A stretch of 64,000 nucleotides of DNA from Anomaloglossus baeobatrachus. Taxonomy: Eukaryota; Chordata; Amphibia; Anura; Aromobatidae. The stretch covers positions 66,408,221-66,472,220 of the forward strand of contig NC_134353.1 in assembly GCF_048569485.1 (NCBI RefSeq). The letters run 5' to 3'. The notes under the pieces are model-generated. The model searched no databases and was not told where the DNA came from. It saw only the letters and a program-made list of their open reading frames with translations. Below, in pieces: positions 36,699 through 47,566 of this stretch (position 1 is the stretch's first letter; the number at the start of each line of letters is the position of its first letter). Made by a program: the position numbers and the translations under genes.

Positions 36699-37970
36699 AT
36701 GACCCGCATTATCTCTCTTAACGTAAAAGGTCTGAATTCACCCCGTAAGAGGAAATTGCTGCTACAGGAACTGAAAACATCAGGTGCAGACATAGCCTTT
36801 ATCCAAGAAACACATTTTGTGGAATCAAACACTTTCAAATTTGCGTCCCACCGCTTTCCCATCCATTACTCGGCTTACTCGGGCTCCAAGAGGGGGGGAG
36901 TTGCTATTTTAATATCCTCCAGTTGTCCTCTACAAATTACGGGTTCTCACTGCGATCCAGAGGGTAGATATGTGATTCTGGAGGGCCAACTGGGGGGATC
37001 CCCGCACATTCTGGCCAACATTTATGCACCTAATGAAGGGCAGATACGCTTTCTTAAGAAAATACTCGATCTGATAGGCGGACTGGCACCGGCCTCTACG
37101 GTGTTGGGGGGAGACTTTAACATCCCTTTTTCGGAGGTGGCCGACAGACTCTCTGTGGGTGGACACCCTCCATCGGGTGCTTTGAAAAATTTGTCCCGGG
37201 ACTTTCGTAGGCTCATTAGATCAGGGGCTTTATACGACGCTTGGAGGGTGGACCACCCGGGAGAGAAGGCCTTTTCCTTCTACTCGCATCCGCATCAGAC
37301 GCACACCAGAATAGACTATTTTTTCATTGACTCACAGCTGCTGGGGCGTCTTGAGAGGGTGGAAATGGGATCCATTACGTGGTCAGACCATTCCCCACTC
37401 ATAATGGACTTCAAGAAAGATGGTCCTCGACCTAGGCCTCAGCATTGGCGCCTTAATGAATCTCTGATCAAAAATCCCGACACTAGGGCCTTTTTAAATA
37501 AGCAACTGGTCGAATTCTTTCAGTTGAACACGGGCACGGTCACGTCGCCGGCAACACTCTGGGAAGCTCACAAGGCAGTGATGAGGGGACTATGCATTAG
37601 AGAGGGCGCCAGGGCTAAAAAGAATGCCACAAGCCAGCGGGACTCTATAACGGCCCATCTTAAGCTACAGGAGGGGAGACTGGCGGCTGCCCCATCACTG
37701 AATATTCTTAGGAGAGTCATCAGCCTTAGGGAAAAGTTGAGAGACTTGGCAATTGGCAGAGCAGAAAAATTGCTAACCTTTTCCAAACAAAGATACTATG
37801 AAAGGAGTAATAAGGCTCATGCCTTGCTCGCCAGGCAGCTTAAGGAGCGCGCTACATCCTCATGCCCTCAGGCTCTGCGCGACGAAAAGGGCACTATCCA
37901 CTATCACCCCGCTTCAATAGCTGACATTTTTTTCAATTACTACAACAAGCTTTATAACCTTCCGGTTCCC
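36699..37970 (+). CDS. LINE ORF2, endonuclease part
   Basis: Starts MTRIISLNVKGLNSPRKR. An APE-type endonuclease is visible in order: Asn of LNVKGLNS, Glu of FIQETHF, the GGDFNIPF block, the Arg-Ile-Asp-Tyr-Phe-Phe block, and the catalytic SDH in WSDHSPLI. A linker region follows to about residue 424. The frame then breaks: beyond about 37970 this frame runs only to a stop at 38028-38030, while the reverse transcriptase continues one frame over. The break lies around a C run (GTTCCCCCGGG) near 37966-37975 and looks like a one-base indel. Expected role: target nicking for reverse transcription. Confidence 0.9.
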
Positions 37971-37974
37971 CCGG

Positions 37975-40506
37975 GCATGGCTGGCTTCGCGCGGGGCTGG
38001 GGCACTTGGGGACTATTTTTCGGCCCTTGAGCTCCCTTCACTGCCTTGCGGAGCAGCCGCGGCTTTGAATGAAGAGATTACTACAGAGGAACTGGAGCAA
38101 GTTCTGGAAGCCCTGCCTGGCGGGAAGTCACCGGGCCCGGACGGCTTTACTTATTTTTATTACAAGGTGTTTGCGGCGGAGCTCCTCCCACACATGGCCG
38201 CCTTGTTTAACTCTTTCCTTCAGGGTGACCCTATCCCTCCATCCATGCTACACTCCCATTTAATCCTCCTGCCCAAGCCACCCAGGGACCCATTGGACTG
38301 TGCTAATTATAGACCAATAGCCCTTTTGAACTCCGATTTGAAGATGTTCACCAAGCTCTTGGCGGCCAGGCTTAATCGATGGTTGCCCCAACTCGTGTAT
38401 AAAGACCAGGTGGGTTTTGTCCCTTGCCGTCAGGGGGGGGACAACACCAGGAAGGTCATAGACCTGGTGGATGTAGCAAATCGGACGAAGCAACAGGCGT
38501 TGGTGTTGAGTCTAGATGCAGAGAAGGCTTTTGACCGCCTTGCGTGGCCTTTTCTCTTCAAGACAATGGAGGTCTTTGGGATCTCGGGTGGCTTTATGCG
38601 GGCCTTGAAGTCCCTGTATAGCGCTCCTACGGCCTCTATCAAACTCCCCCTCCACATCTCTAAGCCTTTTCTCATCTCCAATGGCACCAGGCAGGGGTGC
38701 CCCCTGTCCCCCCTCCTTTTTGCGCTATGCATAGAGCCCCTCGCGGCCTCGGTCAGGAGCAACCCAGACATCTCGGGGGTCCTGGTCAGGAATAAACCGT
38801 TTAAAATCTCACTTTTTGCCGACGATGTGCTCATTACACTTACTAACATCCATGTGTCCCTTCCAATTTTAATGTGCACCTTGGGTAGGTACGGGAGCCT
38901 TTCGGGGTATAAGATCAACTCTAGCAAAACGGAGGCAATGCCCTTGAATCTCGACCCGGTGGCCCTGGATTACCTGCGTTTGAATTTTAAGTTTCGTTGG
39001 AAGACAGATGCGGTCAAGTACCTGGGGGTTAACCTCACATCTACTTATGATTCCCTCTATAACCTTAACTTCCCCCCCCTTTTCCGAGAGCTGAGAACTC
39101 TTTTGAGCAAGTGGTTGCCCCTCCCTCTTTCGTGGATGGGGCGCATTGCGGCGGTTAAAATGAGCTTGCTCCCAAAATTATTATATTTCTTTGAAACCCT
39201 CCCAGTTAAGGTACCAATAAAGGAGCTGAAGTCCCTTCAGGCGGCTATCCTTAGATTTATTTGGTGTAACAAACGTCATAGGGTGGCCAGGGAGGTGTTG
39301 ATGGCTCGGAGAAACAGGGGGGGGCTTTCTGTCCCGGACATCCTAATATACTATTGGGCGGCCCATCTTAGGAGGATCCCCTGTTGGGTGTCCCTTTGGG
39401 CATACAACAGGTGGACTGAGATTGAAAAACTTTGGCTGGCGCCTATACATCCAAACGCGCTCCTGTGGCCCCCGGCCCGGTGTGATTCGCCCCCCCCTCT
39501 TCTTGGACCGATGCAGTTCACTAGGGACCTCTGGGCATTTTGCATTAGAAGATTTCCTTTGGCATCCCCCTGCTCCCCTCTGGTGTCCTTCATATACCAA
39601 CCCTTGCTCCCAAGCAGTCTGGAGTCGGACATGGTGCACCCCTGGCTCAAGGCAGGTCTATTCAGATTTGCAGACATTATAGATGGAAGTACAATGCAGA
39701 TCCATTCCTTTGAGTACCTTAGAGATAAATTCTCTCTCTCTAATCGAGAGTTTTTCCAATATCTGCAGATCAGAGACTTGGCTGGCTCCTTGTTTGGCAG
39801 GGCAGGGGCCTCGATTCCCACAGATTTTGAGAAAATTTGCAGAAGGGGCACTGATACTAAGGGGCTGATTTCGGAAATTTACATTTTGCTTTCTGATTCA
39901 CGGGAGGGGCCCGAGGGGTCTTTTCCATACATGCGGAAATGGGAGTCTCTATTGGGAAGGCGGATACTTCCTCGGGAATGGGCAGCAATCTGGGGAAACG
40001 CCGCCAAGACGTCAATATGCACACTATATAAGGAAAATATCTATAAAATTTTGCTATTTTGGTACCACACTCCAGATTTCCTTCATGGCATAGACCCCTC
40101 CATACCGGCTTGTTGCTGGAGATGCGGGGGAGGCAGGGGCACCATTCTGCACATATTCTGGTCCTGTCCAGGGATAGTCCCCTTCTGGGAGCGGGTTAGA
40201 GGGTTGATCCATAAAGTACTATATATAGAGGTTGATCTTGATCCCCTGATCTATGTTCTGGGTCTTGGGAATGGGGGATTGGGAAAAACGGCCTCTAAGC
40301 TTTTGTCCCACATCCTTACGGCGGCCAGATGCTTAATTGCAAAGAATTGGAGGCAGCCAGGGACACCCTCACTCCAGAGCCTCAAGTATAGATTACTGGA
40401 CGTTAGACGCATGGAACATCTCACGGCACTATTGCATGACACAGTTGACCGCTTCCAGGCCGTGTGGGCACCATGGGACTACTTTGCGGGACAGGAGGAT
40501 CTGTGA
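37975..40506 (+). CDS. LINE ORF2, reverse transcriptase and C-terminus
   Basis: Reads in the second frame from about 37975 (first Met at 38065). RT blocks in order: GGKSPGPDGF, LLPKPPRDPLDCANYRPIAL, LSLDAEKAFDRLAW (first catalytic Asp), GTRQGCPLSPLLFALCIEP, SLFADDVLIT (F-A-D-D catalytic box near 38816-38827). A long thumb and connector follows, then a C-terminal Cys-His knuckle (CCWRCGGG, then ILHIFWSC) near 40110-40170. The domain order and knuckle are those of L1/Tx1-clade LINEs. Intact apart from the single break with the endonuclease part. Confidence 0.92.
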   Translation, partial: AWLASRGAGALGDYFSALELPSLPCGAAAALNEEITTEELEQVLEALPGGKSPGPDGFTYFYYKVFAAELLPHMAALFNSFLQGDPIPPSMLHSHLILLPKPPRDPLDCANYRPIALLNSDLKMFTKLLAARLNRWLPQLVYKDQVGFVPCRQGGDNTRKVIDLVDVANRTKQQALVLSLDAEKAFDRLAWPFLFKTMEVFGISGGFMRALKSLYSAPTASIKLPLHISKPFLISNGTRQGCPLSPLLFALCIEPLAASVRSNPDISGVLVRNKPFKISLFADDVLITLTNIHVSLPILMCTLGRYGSLSGYKINSSKTEAMPLNLDPVALDYLRLNFKFRWKTDAVKYLGVNLTSTYDSLYNLNFPPLFRELRTLLSKWLPLPLSWMGRIAAVKMSLLPKLLYFFETLPVKVPIKELKSLQAAILRFIWCNKRHRVAREVLMARRNRGGLSVPDILIYYWAAHLRRIPCWVSLWAYNRWTEIEKLWLAPIHPNALLWPPARCDSPPPLLGPMQFTRDLWAFCIRRFPLASPCSPLVSFIYQPLLPSSLESDMVHPWLKAGLFRFADIIDGSTMQIHSFEYLRDKFSLSNREFFQYLQIRDLAGSLFGRAGASIPTDFEKICRRGTDTKGLISEIYILLSDSREGPEGSFPYMRKWESLLGRRILPREWAAIWGNAAKTSICTLYKENIYKILLFWYHTPDFLHGIDPSIPACCWRCGGGRGTILHIFWSCPGIVPFWERVRGLIHKVLYIEVDLDPLIYVLGLGNGGLGKTASKLLSHILTAARCLIAKNWRQPGTPSLQSLKYRLLDVRRMEHLTALLHDTVDRFQAVWAPWDYFAGQEDL

Positions 40507-40982
40507 GACTGAGGCCTATGGAAGGAGCATGGACTCTTGAAACCCTTCCCTCTTCCCTCCTATTTCTCCTCTCCCCTCCTAACCCTCCTCACCTGTCCTG
40601 TCATTGTTTGTCTAGGTTCGATAAGAATTGTGAATTTTATGTTTTATTTTATGTATGAAAAACGTAAATTGAAAATCTCAATAAAAATTCAAAGTTTAAA
40701 AAAAAAAACTAGGCAGAGACTAGGATAAGGGACACCATTATATAGAGGGAAAATACTTGTCTTTATAGGCTCTAGAACACTACAAGGGCACAGGGTCAAA
40801 TTTTGCTAAGTACAGGATAGCATCCTCCTCCTCCCCCCCCCCCCTCCACCCCCCTCTCTCCCATTTCATTATAAGATGCCGATAACATCTTCTCTCAACT
40901 CTTAATGCATAATTAATTATGCTATCTGGGACTTATAAATTAATGCCTGTGTGTAGGAGGGACCAGGACTGGGGTCAAAGCT

Positions 40983-41905
<923 letters not shown>

Positions 41906-42229
41906 AACTTTTCAAGAAGCTTTTGGGTTCTGTTGACATCATCCCAATTTATCTAACGATTTAAGAAGATCCTTACACTTGAATGTTATCTTGAATTTTT
42001 GGGAAACACCATGGTTAACATACATTAAGACATTGTGGTGGTTGTACAGTTAGTATAATATCCCTCCCATCATGCTGTATAACATTAGTTATGTTGCACT
42101 TACATGTAAAACTTAGAGAATGTGATTAGTGGTGGTTCCATCCCTGCCTTCACATTTTCTATGCTGTTAATTGAGTCCATAGATTATACATGTACAGTTG
42201 CAGTCTATATGTCACATTCCAGAACTCCA

Positions 42230-42237
42230 TATATAAG
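42230..42237 (+). promoter_or_regulatory. TATA box of the intermediate filament gene
   Basis: TATATAAG lies 60 bp upstream of the chosen ATG (42297), which would give a 5' UTR of about 35 nt. Position and sequence are typical; no other start signal was recognised. Confidence 0.6.
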
Positions 42238-42296
42238 ACCATCCCGGGATGTTGTCATTCTACTTCCCACATCTACGGTTGAGGACAAGCCTTACA

Positions 42297-42732
42297 ATGA
42301 AGACCTCTTCTTTTTCTCAGAAGACTCTGAATGTGAATGAGTCCAGTAGGACTCGGGGTTCTACTGTGGTATCCAACTCCACTGGGATCCAAGGGACCTT
42401 GGAAGAGTCCTCAACTAAAGTCTACGTCTACCGTCCCAACGAGAAGGAAGAGCTCCAGGAGTTGAACAATCGATTTTCAGGCTACATTGACAAGGTGAGA
42501 TCGCTGGAACAGAAGAACAAGGCTTTATGTGAAGAGGTGGAAGAAATAAGCCGACGTCTGAAGGAAAGAGGACCTGGCATATCTGATGAATACGATAAAG
42601 AGTTCAAGGAGCTGAAGGAATTAATTGAAAAGTTGACCAAAGAAAAAGGTGCAGCCGACATTGAGAGGGGAAATTTGGAGGAAGAAATTGAAATCTGGAA
42701 TGCTAAATGTGATGAGGAATTGGTCCTAAAAG
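42297..42732 (+). CDS. Type III-like intermediate filament protein, exon 1
   Basis: Starts at MKTSSFSQKTLNVNESSRTR; an upstream in-frame ATG at 42249 lies before the likely leader and was not chosen. A 45-residue Ser/Thr-rich head leads to coil 1A (NEKEELQELNNRFSGYIDKV then RSLEQKNKALCEEVEEI), the helix initiation motif of all cytoplasmic intermediate filaments. Linker L1 (ERGPGISDEYDKE) and the first part of coil 1B (LTKEKGAADIERGNLEEEIE) follow. The exon ends in phase 1 at an AAAG|GTAAGG donor. Coil 1B without the lamin insertion, plus vimentin-like DIERGNL and ERTLREFRQD across the junction, point to type III or a type III-derived lineage, such as fish notochord granular surface. The exact orthologue is not assigned. 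Confidence 0.92.
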
Positions 42733-42866
42733 GTAAGGAACTCTGAGTACATGGATCTGCTGTGAAAGGGTCTTAAACGGCTATTGTAAAATTGGGATAG
42801 ATGATGCTTTACTTCATGAAAGCCACTTTCCCCTCCAAAAACTTCATTCGAAGGGCATTGCTAGTA

Positions 42867-43125
42867 CTTTAAAGGGGGTTGTCCACTACTAGGATAACCA
42901 CTTCTGATTCCACCTTTCCTCCAGGTAAAATAATAAAGACTATACTATACTTACCTACCTACCATGTCAGCTCACGTGGGGTTGTGACTTTACGCAAGCC
43001 ACACATCCAATCAGCGCTGGCTGTCTTCTCCCTGACTTCGGACCAAACGAGCAATCAACAAGAAGTGAGTGCAACCACAGCACTCGCTTCCAGTTGATTA
43101 ACTCATTTGGTGGACAACCCCTTTA
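42867..43125. mobile_element. MITE of the 'ggggttgtccac' kind
   Basis: Ends GGGGGTTGTCCACTAC and GGTGGACAACCCCTTTA are inverted copies; the interior differs from 17971-18366. Lies about 140 bp into intron 1 of the filament gene. Confidence 0.75.
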
Positions 43126-43887
43126 TTGCATGGGAAGCAAAACACATCTGAGAGAGCCACTGACCTAGATGACCATGTTTACAATTACACGGGGGCACCA
43201 TAATAATAGTGGGTACAATAGGTACCTCAATAATCAATACTGATAATGAATAAAAATACAAAAAGGGCAAGACCAATATTGCCACCATGCAGTAATACAG
43301 AGTCAAAATCCGGCACAGCAGAGCTGTGATATCATTGTAGTGTTTGATTCATATTCTTGTGTAAGCGGGGCCTTGGGCAGGGCAGATATATGCACTCAGA
43401 GTACTGGTGGATAACCACAGGTCTGACCCTTTTTGAAGGAATTTTAGGACGGACTCCACAGGAATCTCTTCCTTTAGCTGACCCCCATGACGCAACAGGA
43501 ATTTTCTTCTATTGGTGCTCCTCCATTGATTTAATGCTGGAACAGATTTTTTTTTTATGCTACCTGTCCTAAAATTAGGTCACCCAGTAAATGTGCAAAT
43601 ATTCCCTTTAAACCAACTGGGCGTGTTCCACAGAACTCTCTCGGGAGTTTTCACAGAATTTGTTTTATGAATTTTTTTTCTCAATGCTGTTCGGACATAA
43701 AAAAAAAACCACTCAAACCATTGTCAGTCATTGGGGAAGTGGAAATGAGTGGTTTTTTTTTTTTTTTTTTCTATCCACAAACCAAATCTACATGCAAAAA
43801 AACCCCCACAAAAACACATAAAAAACAACAACCAGCATTCATTAATTTCTTGCGTGAGTTGTGAAAGACTCGCCCATTCAACCAAAG

Positions 43888-44478
43888 CCTCCTTCACACT
43901 TCAGTGATTCTGGTACATATGTTGCTGTTTTTATACGTACCAGAATCACAGACATACGCAGACCCATTAAAATTAATGGGCCTGCGCACACATCAGTGAT
44001 TTTTCAGTAACGTGTTTCTGTGCGGCGTACACACATGTCCGTACAGAGACAAGTCCATTTTTTTCTGGCATCACTGATATCCCACAGACCACATTATGGT
44101 GTGATCCATGAAACACGTACCAGAAAAATCACGTACATTTAAAATAACAGAAAACTTTTTATACTCACCTTCTCCAGCTTTTCTCTCACCTTCTCTGGCG
44201 GCTGCTGTCTCCTGCTTCCAAGCCAGCTAATTATGGTCATGAATATGCAATTATGCACTGCACAGCCGACCCGGAAGTAGCTGCAGATGGGAGACAATGG
44301 CGGCCAAAGACAGCATCCGGGAGAGTTCAGCAATCAGCACCAATTGCCTGATCTCAGTGGATTATCACGGATAGCACACGTGTGCCAAAATCACGGCACA
44401 TGGAGGAACATACGCACCTTTATCACGTCAGTCAAAAGCACAGACATTTTTCACTGATGTGTGAAGGGGACCTAAGGG
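43888..44478. mobile_element. MITE with 'ccttcacacttcagtgat' ends
   Basis: 'cttcacacttcagtgattct' at the left and 'tttttcactgatgtgtgaag' at the right are inverted copies, and inner palindromes repeat 'gtaccagaatcac' and 'acgtaccagaaaaatcac'. The flanks read 'agcctc' and 'gggacc'; no target duplication read. Confidence 0.7.
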
Positions 44479-45600
44479 AGTACGAAAAAATATGGATTCC
44501 ATATGGAGCCATTGAATAGCATCCGATTTGACTGATGCATTGTAATTACTGAGAAAACTGTATTTAGTCTTGTAATTTAATAACTGCTGTAGAAAAAAAA
44601 AAAAAAAAAAAAAATTACATGAGGATGACAAGAGGGAAATAAAAAACAAAAAAACTTGTTTGAGTTTTCTGGATCAAACACAAAGGATGCTATTTTACTG
44701 TATTTGTTTTCATACGCTCAGGTGAACCCGGCCATATTTTGATTCTCGTAGATTAACCATAGTTTAGTCTCAATTCAATGTTCACGAGATCTATTGGTCT
44801 AGCCACAGGGGGTATAAAGGAAGCAGTCACAACCAAAGCCTGATGATTGAGGAGGTCCTAAGGCCATATAAAAAGGCACTAGTATGCTGAAGGGCACAAA
44901 GATGTGGGCCCTGGGTAGCCATAGAGGTTTTGGGCAGTACACTAAATTGACTGTTTTTCAGACATCTGACAGTGTTATTTGGGAACTGTATAGTCATATT
45001 ATTAAAGGTACTATTTGGAAAATAACAAATGGGAACATTAAAGGGGTTGTCCAGTCTAAAATTCTAAGTCTGCACCAGATCCCAGATCTAAAACCGACAA
45101 AGCCTCACATAGTGCACAGTGTGCGCTATGGAGGATTCATCGGTTTCAGTGCCGGGAATGGTGGTGACATGGCTGCAAGTATCTGACTTTTCTGTGCTTC
45201 TCAACTCCATTCTACCAATAATCCCAGTGCTTCAGGTGCCAACATGCCGCCAGTTGGATGGACACTGAGAAGCATAGCCGATTTGTATGGTGACAATGTC
45301 TGTAACATATAGTTGCTTAGATTGGCACAGACTACCACGGGCAATCCTCCATAATGGCACTCCCTTACAGATTCATATCTCCGCATGGGTTGGCATTTTG
45401 TTAGCCACATCAGATTTTGATTTTAAGGAATACCTACAAATTAGTTGAACTCTTTGGATCTCACCACAATTTTGTGACGGCATAAAAAGTGGAGAAACAG
45501 AATGAGCAATTAATGAGAGCTGTATTATGGATCAGTACAACAGGTCTATAATGCAAGGAATGAACGGGGCAAAGTGAAGTAAAAGCCGTGGTTTGCTCAG
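44479..45600. other. Intron 1 sequence without recognised genes
   Basis: Contains a 22-bp A run near 44595 and, at 45037, an end fragment of the 'aaaggggttgtcc' MITE type with no partner found. No exon recognised. Confidence 0.5.
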
Positions 45601-45778
45601 TCTGATGGCTCTTTTCCACTTGTGTACTGCTTCTGATGCGAGAGTACCGGAAGTGATATGCTAATGACCCTATGCTGCAAGCGTCATGCGACTGTGATGT
45701 GATCTTGTGATCGTATCACAGCTGCGGAGAAGAGGGAGGGAGCACTTTCTCAGCATCTCCTCAGCATCTCAGCGTCTG

Positions 45779-46904
45779 TGTGGGGCCCCGAGGTGCGGTG
45801 TCGGTGCAGCTGTGCATTACCTTCAGGGACTCCACGCAGCTGGATCTTGTCACAGGTAGGAAATCCTCTATTTTGATTGTCGTGACGCCACTCTCAGAAT
45901 TGCGGTCAGTGGAGACCGCCACTGCAGGTTAGGGGTGCCTGGGGCCGATAGTGGGTGCAGTCAGTTGTAATAGCCTCCTGAGAGTGAGGCATGCCCCAGG
46001 GCCCCGTGTAGATGTGTGGAACTACAAGTCGCAGAATGACTCACACGCACAAGCAGAATGTCTTTCAAGGGTTTTACTCACTGAGGGTGGCAGGGTGAGT
46101 AACCCGGGCGTAGCTGGGATGAACCAGGCTGGAACCAGGTGTCCTTCAGGCTGACTGATGAGGGTGGCTACCGACTCGCCTTCCTTAGCCCTTTGTGTTT
46201 TGGGGTAACCCCTGCTTGAAGCCCTGCTGGGGTCGCCCAGGGAAGTTGCTGGTGCCTCTCTCCCCTTCCTTTTGGCCCGTTTGCTTGTAGCCTGGACCAG
46301 GTCACTCCGGCTGCTTGCCTCCTGTGAGCTATGGGCCCTCACTTTGCTACGTGGCTGCGGACTCTGTGGTGTTGTCTTGGGGGTGTAAAGTGCCCCCTCA
46401 TGCAGGTTTGGCAAAGGACAGGTGAATCTATCCCTGCACTGGGACCTGTTACCCGGTTGGGCCTGGTAACTCCCTGACAGTCTCCTTACTCCCCACTCCG
46501 TTGCTCTCTCTTTAGCCGTGGGTGGATTTCGGGCAGCACTACCAGGTGACCGTTCTCCCCCGTCGGTAGCCACTGCGCGTACGTTGTCAGAATTGTGTCG
46601 AGCTCCAGGGTCGGCTTCTGCTCTCCCTGAACTTCACTACCCAACTCCTCTCGGCTCACTCCTCACTCCTGTTCCCGCCTACGTCACCTAGCAACCAGGC
46701 TCTCTACCACACCCCTTGAGTGGAGATGGAGGCCTCGCCCCCTCCTGGGATCCCCAGGGGTCCTCCCAAAGGTACATGTGTGAGACCTGATCACTATGCG
46801 CCTGTGTAGTCACACCTCGGTCAGCCTTCTGGATTACCTGTTTTGTACTGTCCCCAGCATGGGTGCAGTACTCAGTGGTGCCTGACCAGGTCAGGGGCGC
46901 CACA
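45779..46904 (-). repeat. 3' LTR of the cold-shock-domain LTR element
   Basis: 1,126 bp. The minus strand starts TGTGGCGCCCCTGACC and ends GGGCCCCACA. Shares with the solo LTRs the hairpin-like start (G-C-G-C-C-C-x-x-G-A-C), an internal 'gagtggcgtcacgac', and a purine-pyrimidine layout around 'ctgcagtggcggt'. Confidence 0.93.
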
Positions 46905-46917
46905 TTCCCCCTTAGTT
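46905..46917 (-). other. Polypurine tract
   Basis: Minus strand AAGGGGGAA directly abuts the 3' LTR start. Position and composition are those of an LTR-element plus-strand primer, and it fixes the element's direction. Confidence 0.8.
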
Positions 46918-47566
46918 ATCACCAGCACGTCCTCGGGCTGCAAGACAACATTTTAAAATGCATAAAACATTAAAACATTGTAAAACATTTTAAAACCACC
47001 AGGTACCATACATCACCACCCTCCACCCACAAGTCCGTTAACCCACCCAAAACCCTCTCAGGAGGCAGGTCACCGGTTTCTTTTGGTAACCAGGTCTGGG
47101 CCATCTGCTTCCCCAGACCTTTCCTCCAATCTTCCTCTCCCGTTGGCCGCGCCTTCAGCCACTTCTGGCAGGATGTGGAGGCGGCTTTCATGGTCTGGTG
47201 GTTTCAGGGTATACCTGGCCTGGTGGAGCCGCGCCTTCAGCCTCTTCTCAGCAGGATGCAGAGGCGGCCTCCACAGTTGGTGCCGACCAGGTACCCGCTT
47301 TGTGGTGGAGAGCCAGGCCCCATAAACAGGCGTGCTCCCTGGTTGCAGGAGAGCCAGGCCCCTAAACAGGCTGGCTCTGGTGGTGGTACCTCTGGGGTAA
47401 CTATTTACACTGCGAGAGTTTGTGGCTATAGCCAGTTCATAGCCTTAAGGTTCATGGGTTAAAGTGCAAAAAGAGGTTTCTCACATTAGTTCATGTGGGC
47501 ACATTTCTTGAACTTGTAAACGTTGCAAAACTTGTCAAAACTTGTAACTTCTGTACTTTACTTGCT
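46918..47566 (-). other. Non-coding 3' internal region of the LTR element
   Basis: Between the ORF stop and the polypurine tract. Holds two imperfect internal duplications: 'ccgcgccttcagcc' blocks near 47150 and 47230, and 'gagccaggccc' blocks near 47317 and 47347. No reading frame with family resemblance. Confidence 0.6.

Larger units (their letters stand above)
34521..40704 (+). mobile_element. Full-length L1/Tx1-type LINE
   Basis: Flanked by a perfect 16-bp duplication, AAAACTAGGCAGAGAC, at 34505-34520 and 40705-40720. The 5' UTR is short (113 bp) and ORF1 is intact. A 660-bp inter-ORF region follows, then ORF2 in two frames, a short 3' UTR and an A-rich tail after an AATAAAAATT signal. 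The perfect target duplication and near-intact frames mark a recent insertion. Confidence 0.95.

Noticed and set aside
37568-39851. Minus-strand reading frames over 100 aa inside the LINE
   Set aside because: Antisense shadows of ORF2.
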